DNA from: an uncultured bacterium
GTDB taxonomy: Bacteria > Cyanobacteriota > Vampirovibrionia > Gastranaerophilales > Gastranaerophilaceae
DNA: 64,000 nucleotides
Reading direction: 5' to 3'
NCBI GenBank assembly: GCA_902779645.1
Contig: CACZCH010000006.1
Coordinates: forward strand, 1 to 64,000
In this document: positions 52,032 to 63,800 of the stretch, piece after piece
How positions within the stretch are numbered: the stretch's first letter is position 1
How the letters are laid out: each line of letters starts with the position of its first letter
The notes under the pieces: generated by a model
The model's input: only the letters and a program-made list of their open reading frames with translations
What the model was told of the DNA's origin: nothing
Databases searched by the model: none
Program-made: the position numbers and the translations under genes

Positions 52032-54623
52032 ATGATTAATTTTGAAAAATTTACAAACTATTCACAGGAAATTATTTTTGCGGCAAATGCTAAAAAAGAT
52101 TTCTACAAGAATACCGAAGTCCAACCGGAACACATTGTTATGGCAATGATTGAGGATAAAGGGATTTCTAAAGACTATCTTGAAGAATTAAAGCTTTTAA
52201 ACCAAGATTTTATTAATGCTGTTGTATCAAAGATAAAAGAATTGCCGACAATTTCTGGTGCTCCAAGCGGTCAGCAGGTATTTTTATCACGTGATACAAA
52301 TGCACTGTTAGAAATCGCGACACAGGAGGCAGAAAACTTAAAAGATGAATTTATCGGAATTGAATGTATCTTAATAGCTATGACCAAGTTAGACGGTTCT
52401 AATATTAAAGAGCTTTTAAGAAAACACAGAGTTGATACAAATTCAATTCTAAATGCTATGAAAAAAATAAGAGGTAATAAAAAAGTGGATACTAAAAATG
52501 CAGAAGAAAATATGAAGGCTTTGGAAAAATATTCAACAGACTTGACCGAACGCGCCAGAAAGGGAAAATTAGACCCCGTTATCGGCAGGGATGAAGAAGT
52601 CAGACGTATTATCCAAGTCCTAAACAGAAGAACGAAAAATAACCCAGTTCTAATCGGTGAACCGGGGGTTGGTAAAACCGCTATTGTTGAAGGTTTAGCT
52701 CAAAGAATTATCCGCGGTGATGTTCCTGAGAGTTTAAAAGAGGTTAAATTAATCTCTCTTGACTTAGGTGCATTAGTTGCAGGTGCAAAATTCAGAGGTG
52801 AATTTGAAGAAAGACTTAAAGCTGTTTTAAAAGAAGTTCAGGAATCAAACGGTGAGATTGTTATGTTCATTGATGAGCTTCATACCGTAGTCGGGGCCGG
52901 CGCAACCGAAGGTTCAATGGATGCGGGGAACCTTCTTAAACCGATGCTTGCAAGAGGAGAATTAAGAACAATCGGTGCTACTACCATTAACGAATACCGC
53001 AAATACATCGAAAAAGACCCTGCTTTAGAAAGACGTTTTCAGCCGGTTCTTGTTGATGAACCGTCAGTAGAGGATACAATCTCTATCTTGAGAGGTTTAA
53101 AAGGTAAGTACGAAGTTCACCATGGAGTTCGTATCTTAGACAGCGCTCTTATTGCAGCGGCACAACTTTCTGACAGATATATTACAGACAGATTTTTGCC
53201 TGATAAAGCAATTGATTTAATCGATGAAGCTGCTTCGGCTTTGCGTATTGAGATTGACTCAATGCCTGAAGAAATCGATGTTATGATGAGACAGAAAATT
53301 CAATTGGAAATCGAAAGAGAAGCCTTGAAAAAAGAAACATCTCCCGAATGTATTGCAAAAATTGATAAATTAACAACCGAAATAGACGAATTAAACGGTA
53401 AAATTGATACTCTTAAAGCCCAATGGGAAGTCGAGAAAAATACAATTACGGGTGAAGCAGGTATAAAAGAGGAAATCGATAAAGTTAAAACCAAAATTGC
53501 AGAAGCTGAACGTAATACGGATTTACAAACAGCTGCAGAGCTTAAATACGGGAAGTTGATGGAACTTGAAAAGAAACTTCAATCAATTCAAGGAAAAGAA
53601 AAAAGTGAAAACCGTTTATTAAAAGAAGAAATTGACGGCGATGATATTGCTGCGATAGTTTCTAAATGGACAGGAATCCCCGTAACAAAACTAGTAGAAA
53701 GCGAAATGCAGAAACTCTTACGAATGGAAGATGTTTTACATAAACGACTTATTGGTCAAGAGGAAGCTGTTAATACTGTATCTGACGCAATCCGTCGTGC
53801 CCGTTCAGGTTTAAAAGACCCGAAACGTCCTATTGGTACTTTTATTTTCCTGGGCCCGACAGGTGTTGGTAAAACCGAACTTGCAAAAACTTTAGCAGAA
53901 TTCTTGTTCAATGATGAAGAAGCAATCGTAAGAATCGATATGTCAGAATATATGGAAAAACATAATGTTGCAAGACTTGTCGGTGCGCCTCCTGGATATG
54001 TCGGATATGAAGAAGGCGGACAATTAACGGAAGCAGTCAGAAGAAAACCGTACTCAGTTGTGCTTTTTGATGAAATCGAAAAAGCACACCCTGATGTATT
54101 CAATATTATGCTCCAAATCTTTGATGACGGTCGTTTAACCGATTCAAAAGGCAGAACTGTTGACTTTAAAAATACTGTAATAATTATGACTTCAAATATC
54201 GGAAGCGACATTATCTTAGAAGATTCTATTAATAACACTGGCTCTAATTTTGAAGAAACAAAAGAAAAAGTTAACGCTGTAATGAGAGAACGGTTTAAAC
54301 CGGAATTTCTAAACAGAGTTGATGAAACTATTTTCTTTAAAGGCTTGACAATGGCACAATTGTCATCAATCGTCGATATTCAAATAGAAAATTTGAGAAA
54401 ACTCCTGAAAGACCACAATATGACTTGCGAGATTACTGAAGATGCAAAAGAACTTCTTGCTCGAAGAGGATTTAACCCAATTTATGGTGCAAGACCTTTA
54501 AAAAGAGTAATCAGACAAATGGTTGAAAACCCGCTTTCAAAACTCATCTTGTCTCAAAAATTTATCGACGGCGACTGCATAAAAATAGATACTAAAGATG
54601 ATGATATCGTGTTTGAAAAATAA
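52032..54623 (+). CDS. clpB: ATP-dependent disaggregase ClpB (Hsp100)
   Basis: 863 residues. It pulls apart protein aggregates together with DnaK, DnaJ and GrpE. An N domain (1 to about 150) precedes a first AAA domain with GEPGVGKT and a middle coiled coil (about 400-520), which separates ClpB from ClpA and ClpC. The second AAA domain has GPTGVGKT and the C-terminal GARPLKRVI motif. No P-loop tripeptide for ClpP binding (IGF/IGL) was noticed. GGAGT precedes the ATG. Monocistronic with a strong terminator. Confidence 0.97.
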   Translation: MINFEKFTNYSQEIIFAANAKKDFYKNTEVQPEHIVMAMIEDKGISKDYLEELKLLNQDFINAVVSKIKELPTISGAPSGQQVFLSRDTNALLEIATQEAENLKDEFIGIECILIAMTKLDGSNIKELLRKHRVDTNSILNAMKKIRGNKKVDTKNAEENMKALEKYSTDLTERARKGKLDPVIGRDEEVRRIIQVLNRRTKNNPVLIGEPGVGKTAIVEGLAQRIIRGDVPESLKEVKLISLDLGALVAGAKFRGEFEERLKAVLKEVQESNGEIVMFIDELHTVVGAGATEGSMDAGNLLKPMLARGELRTIGATTINEYRKYIEKDPALERRFQPVLVDEPSVEDTISILRGLKGKYEVHHGVRILDSALIAAAQLSDRYITDRFLPDKAIDLIDEAASALRIEIDSMPEEIDVMMRQKIQLEIEREALKKETSPECIAKIDKLTTEIDELNGKIDTLKAQWEVEKNTITGEAGIKEEIDKVKTKIAEAERNTDLQTAAELKYGKLMELEKKLQSIQGKEKSENRLLKEEIDGDDIAAIVSKWTGIPVTKLVESEMQKLLRMEDVLHKRLIGQEEAVNTVSDAIRRARSGLKDPKRPIGTFIFLGPTGVGKTELAKTLAEFLFNDEEAIVRIDMSEYMEKHNVARLVGAPPGYVGYEEGGQLTEAVRRKPYSVVLFDEIEKAHPDVFNIMLQIFDDGRLTDSKGRTVDFKNTVIIMTSNIGSDIILEDSINNTGSNFEETKEKVNAVMRERFKPEFLNRVDETIFFKGLTMAQLSSIVDIQIENLRKLLKDHNMTCEITEDAKELLARRGFNPIYGARPLKRVIRQMVENPLSKLILSQKFIDGDCIKIDTKDDDIVFEK

Positions 54624-54624
54624 A

Positions 54625-54660
54625 ATAAAACGGCGCTGAAGTTTTTCAGCGCCGTTTTAT
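54625..54660. terminator. Terminator after clpB, shared with the glycosyltransferase gene
   Basis: 16-bp perfect stem ATAAAACGGCGCTGAA and its complement around a GTTT loop, immediately after the clpB stop. Confidence 0.92.
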
Positions 54661-54670
54661 ATATTTTTAT

Positions 54671-55543
54671 TTAATTAAATTTTTTATATTTTTTAGACAT
54701 AAAACATAACTCAATGCCGCAAATTGTAACCAGTTTATATTTTGTCCAATCCTTATATAGATTTTTTAATGAAAAAATTCTTTCAATTATATTATTCGTT
54801 TTTGACTTTTGTTTATACGCAATATTCAAAACTTCTTTTCTTATTTTTTCGTCTTTACTTAAAGTATCAAGTATTTTATCTTGAACTATAAAACTGCTTT
54901 TTACCCTTTCATCTAGGTTACTTGAGGTTGAATTTTCCGGATATATGCGATACTTAATAAGAGGTTCTTCCATATTTGTCATTTTTAAATATTGAACAGC
55001 TTTTGCGTATAATAAATAATCCTCAGCATACAAAGCTTCATCAGTATACCTTAAATTATATTTATCAAAATCAGCTTTTCTAAACATAATTGTCGGATGA
55101 ATAAATGCACAATCTGCAAGTAAATCCATAACCATCACATCTTTTGGCTTTTTAATTACATTTTTTGAATCAATTACTTCAGCATATCCGCCTACAAGCG
55201 AATATTGGGAATGCTTTTCCAAATATTCAATTTGTTTCTCAAATCTGTCAGGAAAACTTATATCATCAGAATCCATTCTTGCAATGTATTCACCTTTTGC
55301 CCTATCCCAACCGTTATTTAGGGCTGCTACTATACCTTGATTTTCCTGTTTTAAATAAATAATTCTATCATCTTTGTATGACAAAATAACGTCTTCTGCA
55401 TTGTTCGTTGAACCGTCATTAATAATTATAAATTCAAAGTTTGAAAACGTTTGATTTAATATACTCTCAATTGCCGTTCGCAAAAATTCTTCTTTTGTAT
55501 TATAAACCGGCATTAATACAGATATCCATTTTGAACTATTCAT
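54671..55543 (-). CDS. Family 2 glycosyltransferase
   Basis: 290 residues from the ATG at 55543, which has AAGGAG seven bases away; an upstream in-frame codon lacks one. The GT-A fold begins ISVLMPVYNT, with the nucleotide-binding IINDGST and the metal-binding MDSDD (DxD). An EDYLLYA acceptor motif follows. It transfers a sugar from a nucleotide donor in the cytoplasm, probably for a surface polysaccharide; sugar and acceptor are unknown. It sits alone downstream of the anti-sigma gene. Confidence 0.88.
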   Translation of the reverse strand: MNSSKWISVLMPVYNTKEEFLRTAIESILNQTFSNFEFIIINDGSTNNAEDVILSYKDDRIIYLKQENQGIVAALNNGWDRAKGEYIARMDSDDISFPDRFEKQIEYLEKHSQYSLVGGYAEVIDSKNVIKKPKDVMVMDLLADCAFIHPTIMFRKADFDKYNLRYTDEALYAEDYLLYAKAVQYLKMTNMEEPLIKYRIYPENSTSSNLDERVKSSFIVQDKILDTLSKDEKIRKEVLNIAYKQKSKTNNIIERIFSLKNLYKDWTKYKLVTICGIELCFMSKKYKKFN

Positions 55544-55615
55544 AAAACGCTCCTTTTCAAAATTACAACGAAATTGTATCGTTTGCAAGTCTAAACAGGA
55601 GCTTAAAAAAATTCT

Positions 55616-56167
55616 TCAATCCAATGAAAGCATATAAACAGATATTGCGGATATTAAAATAACGCTTACTACAAACCAAAACGCAACAGAAATTAAAGGA
55701 TTAAATCCCAGTTCATTTGGTTCTTCTGATTCATTAAAATTTTTAATAACATTTTTTGAAAAATCAGGCTTAGATTCCAACTTTGTTTTTCTAAAAGAAT
55801 CACGCATAAGTTTTCTTATATGATAGCTATCTTCCAATTCTTTTCTTGCCTTTTTATTATTAATTGTATATTTTCTTATTTTCACATTTTCCTCCTCTGG
55901 TAATTCATTATCTATATATGCGGAAAGATTTTTTTTGAAGAATTGATACTGGTGTGAAGAATGAGTATTTGTAGAAAAAACTTCTTCCTTTTCTGTGCTG
56001 GAGCCTTTTTTTATGTCAGAAAAAAGAGAACGAATAATATTTAATTTTGCACGACAAGTCGGACATTCCCTCAAATGCTCTTCAACTTTTTCTTTTAATG
56101 ACTCAGATAAATCTCCGTCTATATAAAACGAGATTAGTACATCCATTTGTAAACAAGTTATTTCCAT
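55616..56167 (-). CDS. Anti-sigma factor with zinc-finger domain
   Basis: 183 residues. The N-terminal zinc-binding anti-sigma motif H-x3-C-x2-C is seen as HLRECPTC with the preceding Cys5. A second weaker repeat (FFKKNLSAYIDNELPEEE) lies near residue 80. A single C-terminal membrane helix (about 158-178, VAFWFVVSVILISAISVYML) anchors it. It should hold the adjacent ECF sigma factor at the membrane. The upstream sigma gene ends 76 bases before, with a dispersed repeat in the gap. Confidence 0.85.
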   Translation of the reverse strand: MEITCLQMDVLISFYIDGDLSESLKEKVEEHLRECPTCRAKLNIIRSLFSDIKKGSSTEKEEVFSTNTHSSHQYQFFKKNLSAYIDNELPEEENVKIRKYTINNKKARKELEDSYHIRKLMRDSFRKTKLESKPDFSKNVIKNFNESEEPNELGFNPLISVAFWFVVSVILISAISVYMLSLD

Positions 56168-56200
56168 TTTTACTCCATAGAAGAGGGTTTAATAACACTG

Positions 56201-56234
56201 CCCCCTCACCCCTGCCCTCTCCCTCAGGGAGAGG
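56201..56234. repeat. CCCTCACCC...GGGAGAGG palindrome between sigma and anti-sigma genes
   Basis: CCCCCTCACCCCTGCCCTCTCC then CTCAGGGAGAGG. Same family as 6252-6287 and 46623-46658. It falls inside an otherwise coupled gene pair. Confidence 0.75.
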
Positions 56235-56243
56235 AAGCTTAAT

Positions 56244-56813
56244 TTATATAAACTCTTTTAATTGTTCCTGCAATTTACTCCTTGCTCTTGAAATTCTGGA
56301 TTTTACAGTCCCGATAGTTGTATTGGTAAGTTTTGATATATCTTCATAACTCAAACCCTCATATTCTCGCAAAACAATTACTATTCGCAAATTTTTAGGC
56401 AGACTTAAAAGCGCTATTTTGATTATTTTGTCCATTTCTGAAAATAAACATTTTTCCCCGGGCTCACAACCGAGTTTGTCTTTTAGTTCCAAAATTTTAT
56501 CTTCGTCGTAATCTAATTTTTCGTCTTTTGAATGAGTTTTTGTGTAATCATAATATGTATATGTAACAATATGGTTCAGCCAAGATTTAAAACAATGCGG
56601 TTCTTTGAGTGTCTTTATACATTTTGCGGTTTTGAGAAGTGCATCTTGAGTTAAATCGGCAGCATCTTGACGTTTTTCCGTAAGATATGAAAACATACCG
56701 AACACATTTTTCTGAATACGCCTGATAAGTTCTTCAAGCGCCTTAATGTCTCCTTCTTGTGATAGTTTTATGATAGCTGCCATATCACCCTTTTTGTAAT
56801 CAAAATTCGGCAC
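56244..56813 (-). CDS. RNA polymerase sigma factor, ECF type
   Basis: 189 residues with region 2 (LEELIRRIQKNVFGMFSYLT, then DAADLTQDALLKTAKCIKTL) and region 4 (LPKNLRIVIVLREYEGLSYEDISKLT, IGTVKSRISRARSKL). No region 3 or 1.1, as in extracytoplasmic-function sigma factors. The GTG at 56813 has GGAG nine bases upstream; an ATG ten codons later is a less likely start. Released sigma would direct polymerase to its own regulon, which cannot be deduced here. Confidence 0.92.
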   Translation of the reverse strand: MPNFDYKKGDMAAIIKLSQEGDIKALEELIRRIQKNVFGMFSYLTEKRQDAADLTQDALLKTAKCIKTLKEPHCFKSWLNHIVTYTYYDYTKTHSKDEKLDYDEDKILELKDKLGCEPGEKCLFSEMDKIIKIALLSLPKNLRIVIVLREYEGLSYEDISKLTNTTIGTVKSRISRARSKLQEQLKEFI

Positions 56814-56901
56814 TGTATTTATCTCCGCTTTTATTTTGCATAAAGTTAAGACTAAAATAAATTAGACAATAAGGGGATAAAATTAATTCAATACAAAAAC
56901 G

Positions 56902-57045
56902 CGTCATTCTGAGGGAGATAACAATTTTAACCCGAAGAATCTTTTGCAAAAAAAACGCGTCATTCTGAAGGGCATAACAATTTTAACCCGAAGAATCTCA
57001 TGCAAGCTTTGAAAGAGATACTTCGCTAACGCTCAGTATGACAGG
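56902..57045. repeat. Two tandem GTCATTCTGA dispersed elements
   Basis: A first short copy (56902-56942, CGTCATTCTGAGGG to CGAAGAATCT) is followed by a full one (56956-57045). The full one ends AGATACTTCGC...CTCAGTATGAC, an inverted version of its own left end. Only about 15 bases separate the copies. Confidence 0.82.
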
Positions 57046-57074
57046 TGTCGTGTGCATTTTAATCTAGGAAAAAC

Positions 57075-57527
57075 TTAGATATCTTCTAAACCTTTTGCAA
57101 GTTTAATAAATTTTTCTTTGATAATTTGCTCTATACCCTGCTCATTAAGCTTGTCGAGGACTTCTTGCGTAGAACCTAAACATATAACACTTTCAGCGCC
57201 GTATTGACTTCCGCGCTTAACAGCAGCGGCTTCAAGATATCTCTTATCTTCAGCACCCGGAACTTTCGGAACAGATATTTTTAGAAGAAAATGAGTTGCA
57301 CTAAGCGACTTGTCAGGGTTTTCAAATTCTTCCCATACAACGTCAAAATCACCTTTTGATGGTACAATATCTTTATTTTTTGCTTTATTTTTCAAATCCG
57401 AAACCATTTTTTTGACAAGCTCTTCCATTTTCTCAACTCCTTTTGTTAAGCCGCTATTTACATTACTCGGCTTAACTCCGCTAAATTTTATGTTGTTGAT
57501 TTTGTTTTGATTAATTCTGTTATCCAT
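57075..57527 (-). CDS. Small protein of unknown function with N-terminal F-S-G motif
   Basis: 150 residues with no recognised family. The N terminus (MDNRINQNKINNIKFSGVKP) carries the Phe-x-Gly motif shared with other unknowns here. A helix rich in Lys (about 33-55) precedes a compact alpha/beta part with FLLKISVPKVP and a final helix. No signal or membrane segment. It lies 51 bases after the 99-codon gene, on the same strand as the giant gene, so it may belong to that unit. Confidence 0.7.
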   Translation of the reverse strand: MDNRINQNKINNIKFSGVKPSNVNSGLTKGVEKMEELVKKMVSDLKNKAKNKDIVPSKGDFDVVWEEFENPDKSLSATHFLLKISVPKVPGAEDKRYLEAAAVKRGSQYGAESVICLGSTQEVLDKLNEQGIEQIIKEKFIKLAKGLEDI

Positions 57528-57578
57528 ATTCTGTCCTTTATTTTATATTATTTGTGAGTAAATGTATAGTGGAATAAA

Positions 57579-57878
57579 TTAAACTTTTCGTCCAAATATT
57601 TTACATTTAATTTGTTCAATTTTTATGTCATAAATTTCTGTACTTAAACCAACTTTTTCAGCAAGCTGTTTCATGCCCTTGTACTGTTTCATAATCATTT
57701 CCAAAATATTATATGAATCAAGCGGTATACCTTTTTGTTTTACTTGTTCAATAAATTGTTTTTGTACATTTTGTAAAATTCTTATTTGATTTTTAACAAT
57801 TTCTTGTTTTTTTTGTAATGAACTTTCTATTTTGAACAGTTCTTCTAATTTATTAAATTGTTCTGTTTCTGTACTCAT
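57579..57878 (-). CDS. Small coiled-coil protein following the giant gene
   Basis: 99 residues from the ATG at 57878 with AGGTGA upstream; a GTG nine bases earlier is less well placed. A predicted coiled coil covers about residues 5-55 (LEELFKIESSLQKKQEIVKN), followed by a second helix. No family recognised. It begins nine bases after the stop codon of the giant gene, so translation is likely coupled. A role as dedicated chaperone, adaptor or immunity protein of the giant protein is a reasonable but untested reading. Confidence 0.7.
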   Translation of the reverse strand: MSTETEQFNKLEELFKIESSLQKKQEIVKNQIRILQNVQKQFIEQVKQKGIPLDSYNILEMIMKQYKGMKQLAEKVGLSTEIYDIKIEQIKCKIFGRKV

Positions 57879-57887
57879 AATTATCAC

Positions 57888-60800
57888 CTATATATTTAAT
57901 TCAAATAGTTTCATCTCACTAAAATATGTTTTATAAATATCCAATGGAAGTTCTATTCTAAACCTTGTATCATGTGGATTTACAACAAAAACAGTTTTTG
58001 ATGTTTCATCATAACCGTCTATTCGATAGGCATGTCCGTTGTGTAAATCATACTTTGAAGCTATCTCTCTTGGTATATTTACATCACTATTAATACCGGT
58101 TCTTAAAACTACATTCGGATTATCATTATATTTTATCAATATTTCTTCAAATAATTCAGCATTACTAATTGTCGGCATTTCTCCGCTCTGCCCGAGAAGA
58201 AGTTTGAAGCCTCTTTCTTCCTGACCGCCGACAATACTGTTCATCATTTTATTTAAGTCTGCAAGTGATGATATATCTTCTACTTTTTTCCCAGAACATA
58301 CAAATGCAACGGCTTCCTCTAGTAGTCTTATACCTGTACATGCATCAGCATGTTTTGCAAAAATGCTATTGTCTGTTGATATCGGTTTTCCTTCTTTAAA
58401 TGGTATCGCTTCTTTGTTTGGTAATGTTACATAAACTGTTCCGTCTTTCTCAGAGAACAATTGAAGAAGTTTGGAACGTCCTGTTGGAGAGCTCATAAGA
58501 ACATCCATTGTTGAAATTAACCAACAATCACCTAAAGCTCCTTGTTGTGTTCCAAATCGGTCTTGTCGAGGGAATAGGTTAAAATACGTTTGTAAAGATA
58601 TATTCAGTTTTACTAATTGATTATTTTCTCTAACATGTAATACTCCTGCAATAGTACAAATTTCACCGGCAGGAACTTTATCCAAAATCTGTTCGAGCGG
58701 AGTATCTTTTGGGAATTGATTAATTTTAGCACCTTCTTTTATTGATTTAGTGTCTTTTATATAGTTTTTGGTAAAGAAATAATCTCCTTTTAACTTTTTA
58801 AAGTTTTCATAAGGTAAATATGAAATACCTGCTTCATTCATAATTTTAACTTTTTGATATACATTTTTCATAGATGTTAAGTTGTCTATACCTATATGAT
58901 CAATCAACGATGCATTTGTGTCTAATATATAATCAAGTGCTTGTCTAAGGTCATTATTTTTTCTTGCTTTTTGAATTAAATGCAAATCCCATTTTCTATC
59001 TTTTTCTAAAAATTTGAGTGCAAGATTAAAGTCGTTGTCATCTTTTACATATTGTAATACTTCGTTTATATTAACATTCGGATATTTTTGTTTCAAAATT
59101 TTGACATATTGTTTTGTATTTGGATTCGCACTAATTTCTTCAACTACTGTTTTAAAAGTTAGTGTTCTTTCAAAAAATCCAAATTTTTTCTTTGTTAAAA
59201 TATCTGATAATTTTTGAATATCGGAATCGTTTTCTATAAATTGAAGAACTTGTTTTATTTGAGTAGAGGTATTAATTATTTTTGAACCGTCTTTATTTTG
59301 ATAATTTATAAGCATTTTTACTGCAGTTCTTTTGGGTTCACTATCTGATATTTCCATTAAATAACTTAATCTGTCTTGATTATTAGTTTTGTAAAAATCA
59401 ACAATAAATTTAAAATAGTCAATTGAAGATTGATCATTTAGATATTCTAAAAGACTGCTAGTAATTTCTATTTGCTTGTCTTGTTTTTTATTTTTATTGA
59501 ATTCATTTATAAATTTTATAGCCTCAAGTTTACATGGATCATTGGCCAAATCTATGAAAGTTTTGTAATTGTAAATTGGTTTACCGGTATAATATTTCTG
59601 CAACTCTGTTACTATTTCAGGATTACTAATATGTTGAGCATATTGCATAGCTTCAATCACATCTTCTCCGGAGAAAAATTTTCTTGCATTATCTGCTACA
59701 AAACTTAAATAATCTCTGTTTTTCTTACATTCTGCCAAGATTTCTTTAATATCTGAACGTACATCAGAAACATATATTTCTGTTTCATTCTTATTATCAG
59801 AGGTTTTCGCTTCAAACATAGCGTTTACAATTTTTATATCTTCTGGTGTTTCGATAAAATCTAATACATCTTCTATTGCTCTATCTATATCGTGTCTGTT
59901 CATTTGTTCATAAATAAAATACTTTTTGTCCTTATACTTAAGTAATTCTACAATAGCTGCTCGTTGAACAGGAGTTTTAGCTTTTTGTGCAATATGAAAT
60001 AAAGAATTGTTAAAGTATGCTTCAACGGTTCCTTGTCCGTATTCCGTTTCAATTTTCTCTGTTATTGTTTTAATATTTTTATCAAAATCAAAACCGTTAA
60101 TTTCTTTAGAAAGAACTTTTATAATACTCTCACTTGACATTTTTTGTGACGGCAAAAGTTTATCCATTAATTCTTCTGCTCTAAGAATCTTTTCAGGAGT
60201 ATCTAATTCTGCTTTTAAAATATTAAAATTACTATCATCCATATTTGTAGTTTCAAATATTTTATTGAGCAAATTAAAATAAGGAGAATCAATATTTGTA
60301 ACTAATGTTCTTATCCAGCTTCTTGTACTGCCATATTTTTTATATAGTTTTGTAATTATTTCGGCATCTTTTGTACTTTGTAGCTTTGGCATAATTTCTC
60401 CTATACTAAATCCGTCAATGTGTTTATCTTTTCCTGAATAATCTTTATATGTACATTCTAACAATTTATTTAATATAGGTATTTGATGTTTATACTGTAC
60501 AGAGTTTACAATATATTTTTTGTCCCATTCATCAAAACCAAATCTATCTATCATTTGTGTTAAATTTTTAATGTCTTCAATGTCAGTTTTTTCATTTATT
60601 TTTACACTTGATTCAGGCAAGATTTGCTCTTGTGATTTTGCGGTTTTTTCTACCTCGGTATTAAATTCCTCTAAAGCTCTTTCGGGGGTTATCAGTCCGT
60701 CTTTGATACCTTCACCGTAAAAATGCAGCGCCATTAGATTTTTAGCTTCTAAGCGTTTGTCAAATTTGTATGAACGTTTTATACCGTCTTTATCGGTATA

Positions 60801-63800
60801 GTTTTCGTAATCCTCAAGTTTCGGCTCTTTTGATTCAAAGCCGAGTTCAAGTCTGCGAAGGTGTGTATAATAATCCGTAAAATATTTGTTAAGCTGTTTG
60901 TATGCGTGTTTTGGCATTACATGTTCATCTATCAAATCCGCTATCGGCTTATACAAAACTTCAAGTTCGGGATATTGCGCCCAAGGGTGTTTACCTGTTC
61001 TTAAATCATAAGGAAGATGTTCAGCTTCAGCAAATTCGTTTACAAGTTCTCCCCTATACTGCCACTCAATAACTTCGCCTGTTTTAGTTTCAAAGTTTAT
61101 TTGGAGTGCCGTATAACCTGACGGCTGTTTCTTTGTTGAAGCACCGTCAACAAATTCGGTAGTAGCTTTCGGGTCAATCTCTTTTGCAAGTTTTATAAAC
61201 TCAACATCTACACCCATCTTTGCAGCTTCATATTTTAACTTGTGCATCTGCGCAGGAGTGAAAATCGGAATACCATCTTCTGAATAATAATTAGAAATTC
61301 TGACAGCTGTTAAGTCTTTGCCCTCTTCTTTAGCTTTTCTCATTGCTTCTAAAAGTTGTATTCTTACAGGTTCTGACTGAAGCTCTGCGGCTTTGAGTTC
61401 TGCTTGGTGCATTTTTACTTTCGCTTCTTCTAATTTTCCTTGAGCTTTTAGAGCATTAGCTTCTTTGATAATCGAAGCGACTTCGGGGTGTTTAGTATAA
61501 TCACCTATTTCAAATACGGTTCTGCAAGCATATTTATCTCTAACATCTTTAAACGCATCAAAAAGCGTTTTAGTAGTATATGTTTCGCCTTTCTTTTTAG
61601 CTTCCGCTTCGTCTGAGATTGCGTCTTTTATGAAGTTTGCTATTTTGTCTCTTGTACTCCATTCGCCTTTAATACGATGACCGAATCTGCCGATTTTTGG
61701 GTCTGAAATACCTATCTCACCTGCCTGTTCAGTAAAATATCCTTCCAAGTTATCATAATGGTCATTGAGATAGTTAACAACCGCATCAATCTGTTTATCC
61801 GTAACATCTTGAACCTTCGGAGGATTAGTTAACATATCTAATACAATTTGTAATTCTTCCGCTTTTTGAGGTTCAGTTTTTCTTAATTTTTCAATCTCTA
61901 TTTCAAGTTCTTTAACTTTTTCAGGGTTTTCCAAATGTTTACCAACCTCAAAAATCTTGTTACCAAGCTCTGTATATGGAGTAAGAGGTTTAGAATATCT
62001 TTGGTCAGTTACACTTTTGTTTCCCTCAGCCACTTTAGAGCTAACAGGAGTTGCTTGATGAGAAGTTTCGTTACCTTTTACCCCTTTATTTACCCCTTCG
62101 TCTTCAGGGTATTCTTTTTTAATATCAGGGTCTTTAAGCAAAGCTGTCAGCTCTTCGGCTTCTTTTGGAGTCAAGCCTTGAGTTTTCTCTTTATGCCTTA
62201 ATACTCTATATCTGTCTCCTTTCATACCCAAATGCGCGGCATCCTTAATATCACCGCCCATGCCTGCTAAGATACCGATTAAGTTGGACTGAAGGAGTGA
62301 CATCCAATCGTCTTGTGTATCAAGAACCCCCATCATTACCAAGTCACCCGCATATGAAATAATAAAATCAGCACTCAATTTTACACCGGCTGCTTTCATG
62401 AAACTCTTTAAATATTCAGGGTTTGCAAACACTTGTTTTAATGCTTCAACTCTGTTACCTTTTACCATCTCTTTTTTTAAAACTTCCGCAAGCTTTTTGT
62501 CTATAAGTTTATGAAAAGCTTTCATACCTGTTTTAGCGGCTTTCATACCTACTACAAATCCGCCTGCATTCATAACAAGAGTTTTACTAAGTTCTTCTAT
62601 TTCTTCTTTATCAAGATTAGTTCTAGTACTTGCTTCATATAACCCTAACCCGCTTTCAGCCGCCATACCGCCAATTGCAAGAGTATTACCTACCGTAACC
62701 ATTGCCGCTCCTATCGGTGCGGCAGGAGTAAAGCAAAGTATTCCTCCTACAACAGTCAAACCCATACCGGTCATTGATACATCACCGGTATATCTCTGAA
62801 TAAAAGTTTGGTTATCTTCTGCCATTGCAGAAGTCAGTTCTTGGGTGAATTCGTGACCATAGGCTTGAGTATATGCAGATTCTACTTGTTCGGAGATTGA
62901 TGTAAGTACATCTTCTACCTCACCGCCTAAAGTGTCCTTTAATTGTTCGCTTAACTTTTTGTCCTCCAATCTTAGAAGCTGTCTCAAAACAGAATTCTTT
63001 TCCGAGTCGCTTTTTAGGTTTGATAAATCTAAAGAAAGATTTCCGTTTTCGTCAGAAACAACTGAGATTTTAAGGTTGTTTTCAGATATTAGTTTTTCAA
63101 GTTCTTGTTTTGCCAAATACGGTTCAAATACATTCTCATAATATGCAGAAAATAATGCCGTAACTTTTTCTGCTTGTTTTTCAGGATTTGGTTGAGAATT
63201 GTTGTATATAACTCCGCCGTTTATTCCATATTTTGAAACTGATTCATTTTGATAAAAGTTCAGTAATTCATCACTTCCAGTCTTGAAGGATTGATATTTA
63301 TTATATGCACTTGTTACAAAGTTAGTTTTTTGATTTTGTCTTAAATAATTTTCTACTTTTGCTTTTGAATACTCTTGATTGCGCTCAAATTTGAATACTT
63401 CTTCAAAAGTCATTGGCTCTGCTGTATTATATTCTTCCGGGACAGGTGCTTTTACACTATATGCTATTTTCTGTCTGTAATTAGGTTCCACTTTTGAATC
63501 TTTTAGGTCTTTTGCTTTCATTTTTGCGTAAATACCTTCAAGAAATTTCTCACACCCTTTATCAGTAGTCACCAATAAAGTTCTTTGCATATTTTTCAGT
63601 TCTTCTAAAGATTCTATTTGGTTGACCATTGTATTGATATAGAATTCCATTTGCTCATAAAGTTGTTTTCTCGATAAATTTTCTTTATCTTTTATTCTGT
63701 CAATAAAATCAATTCCTGCAGAATCTTTTCTAAGCAGTCTCCTTTTTATCATTATTTTGAGGTGTTCTCTGTTTTGTAAGAAGTATTCTTTCTTGCCTAG

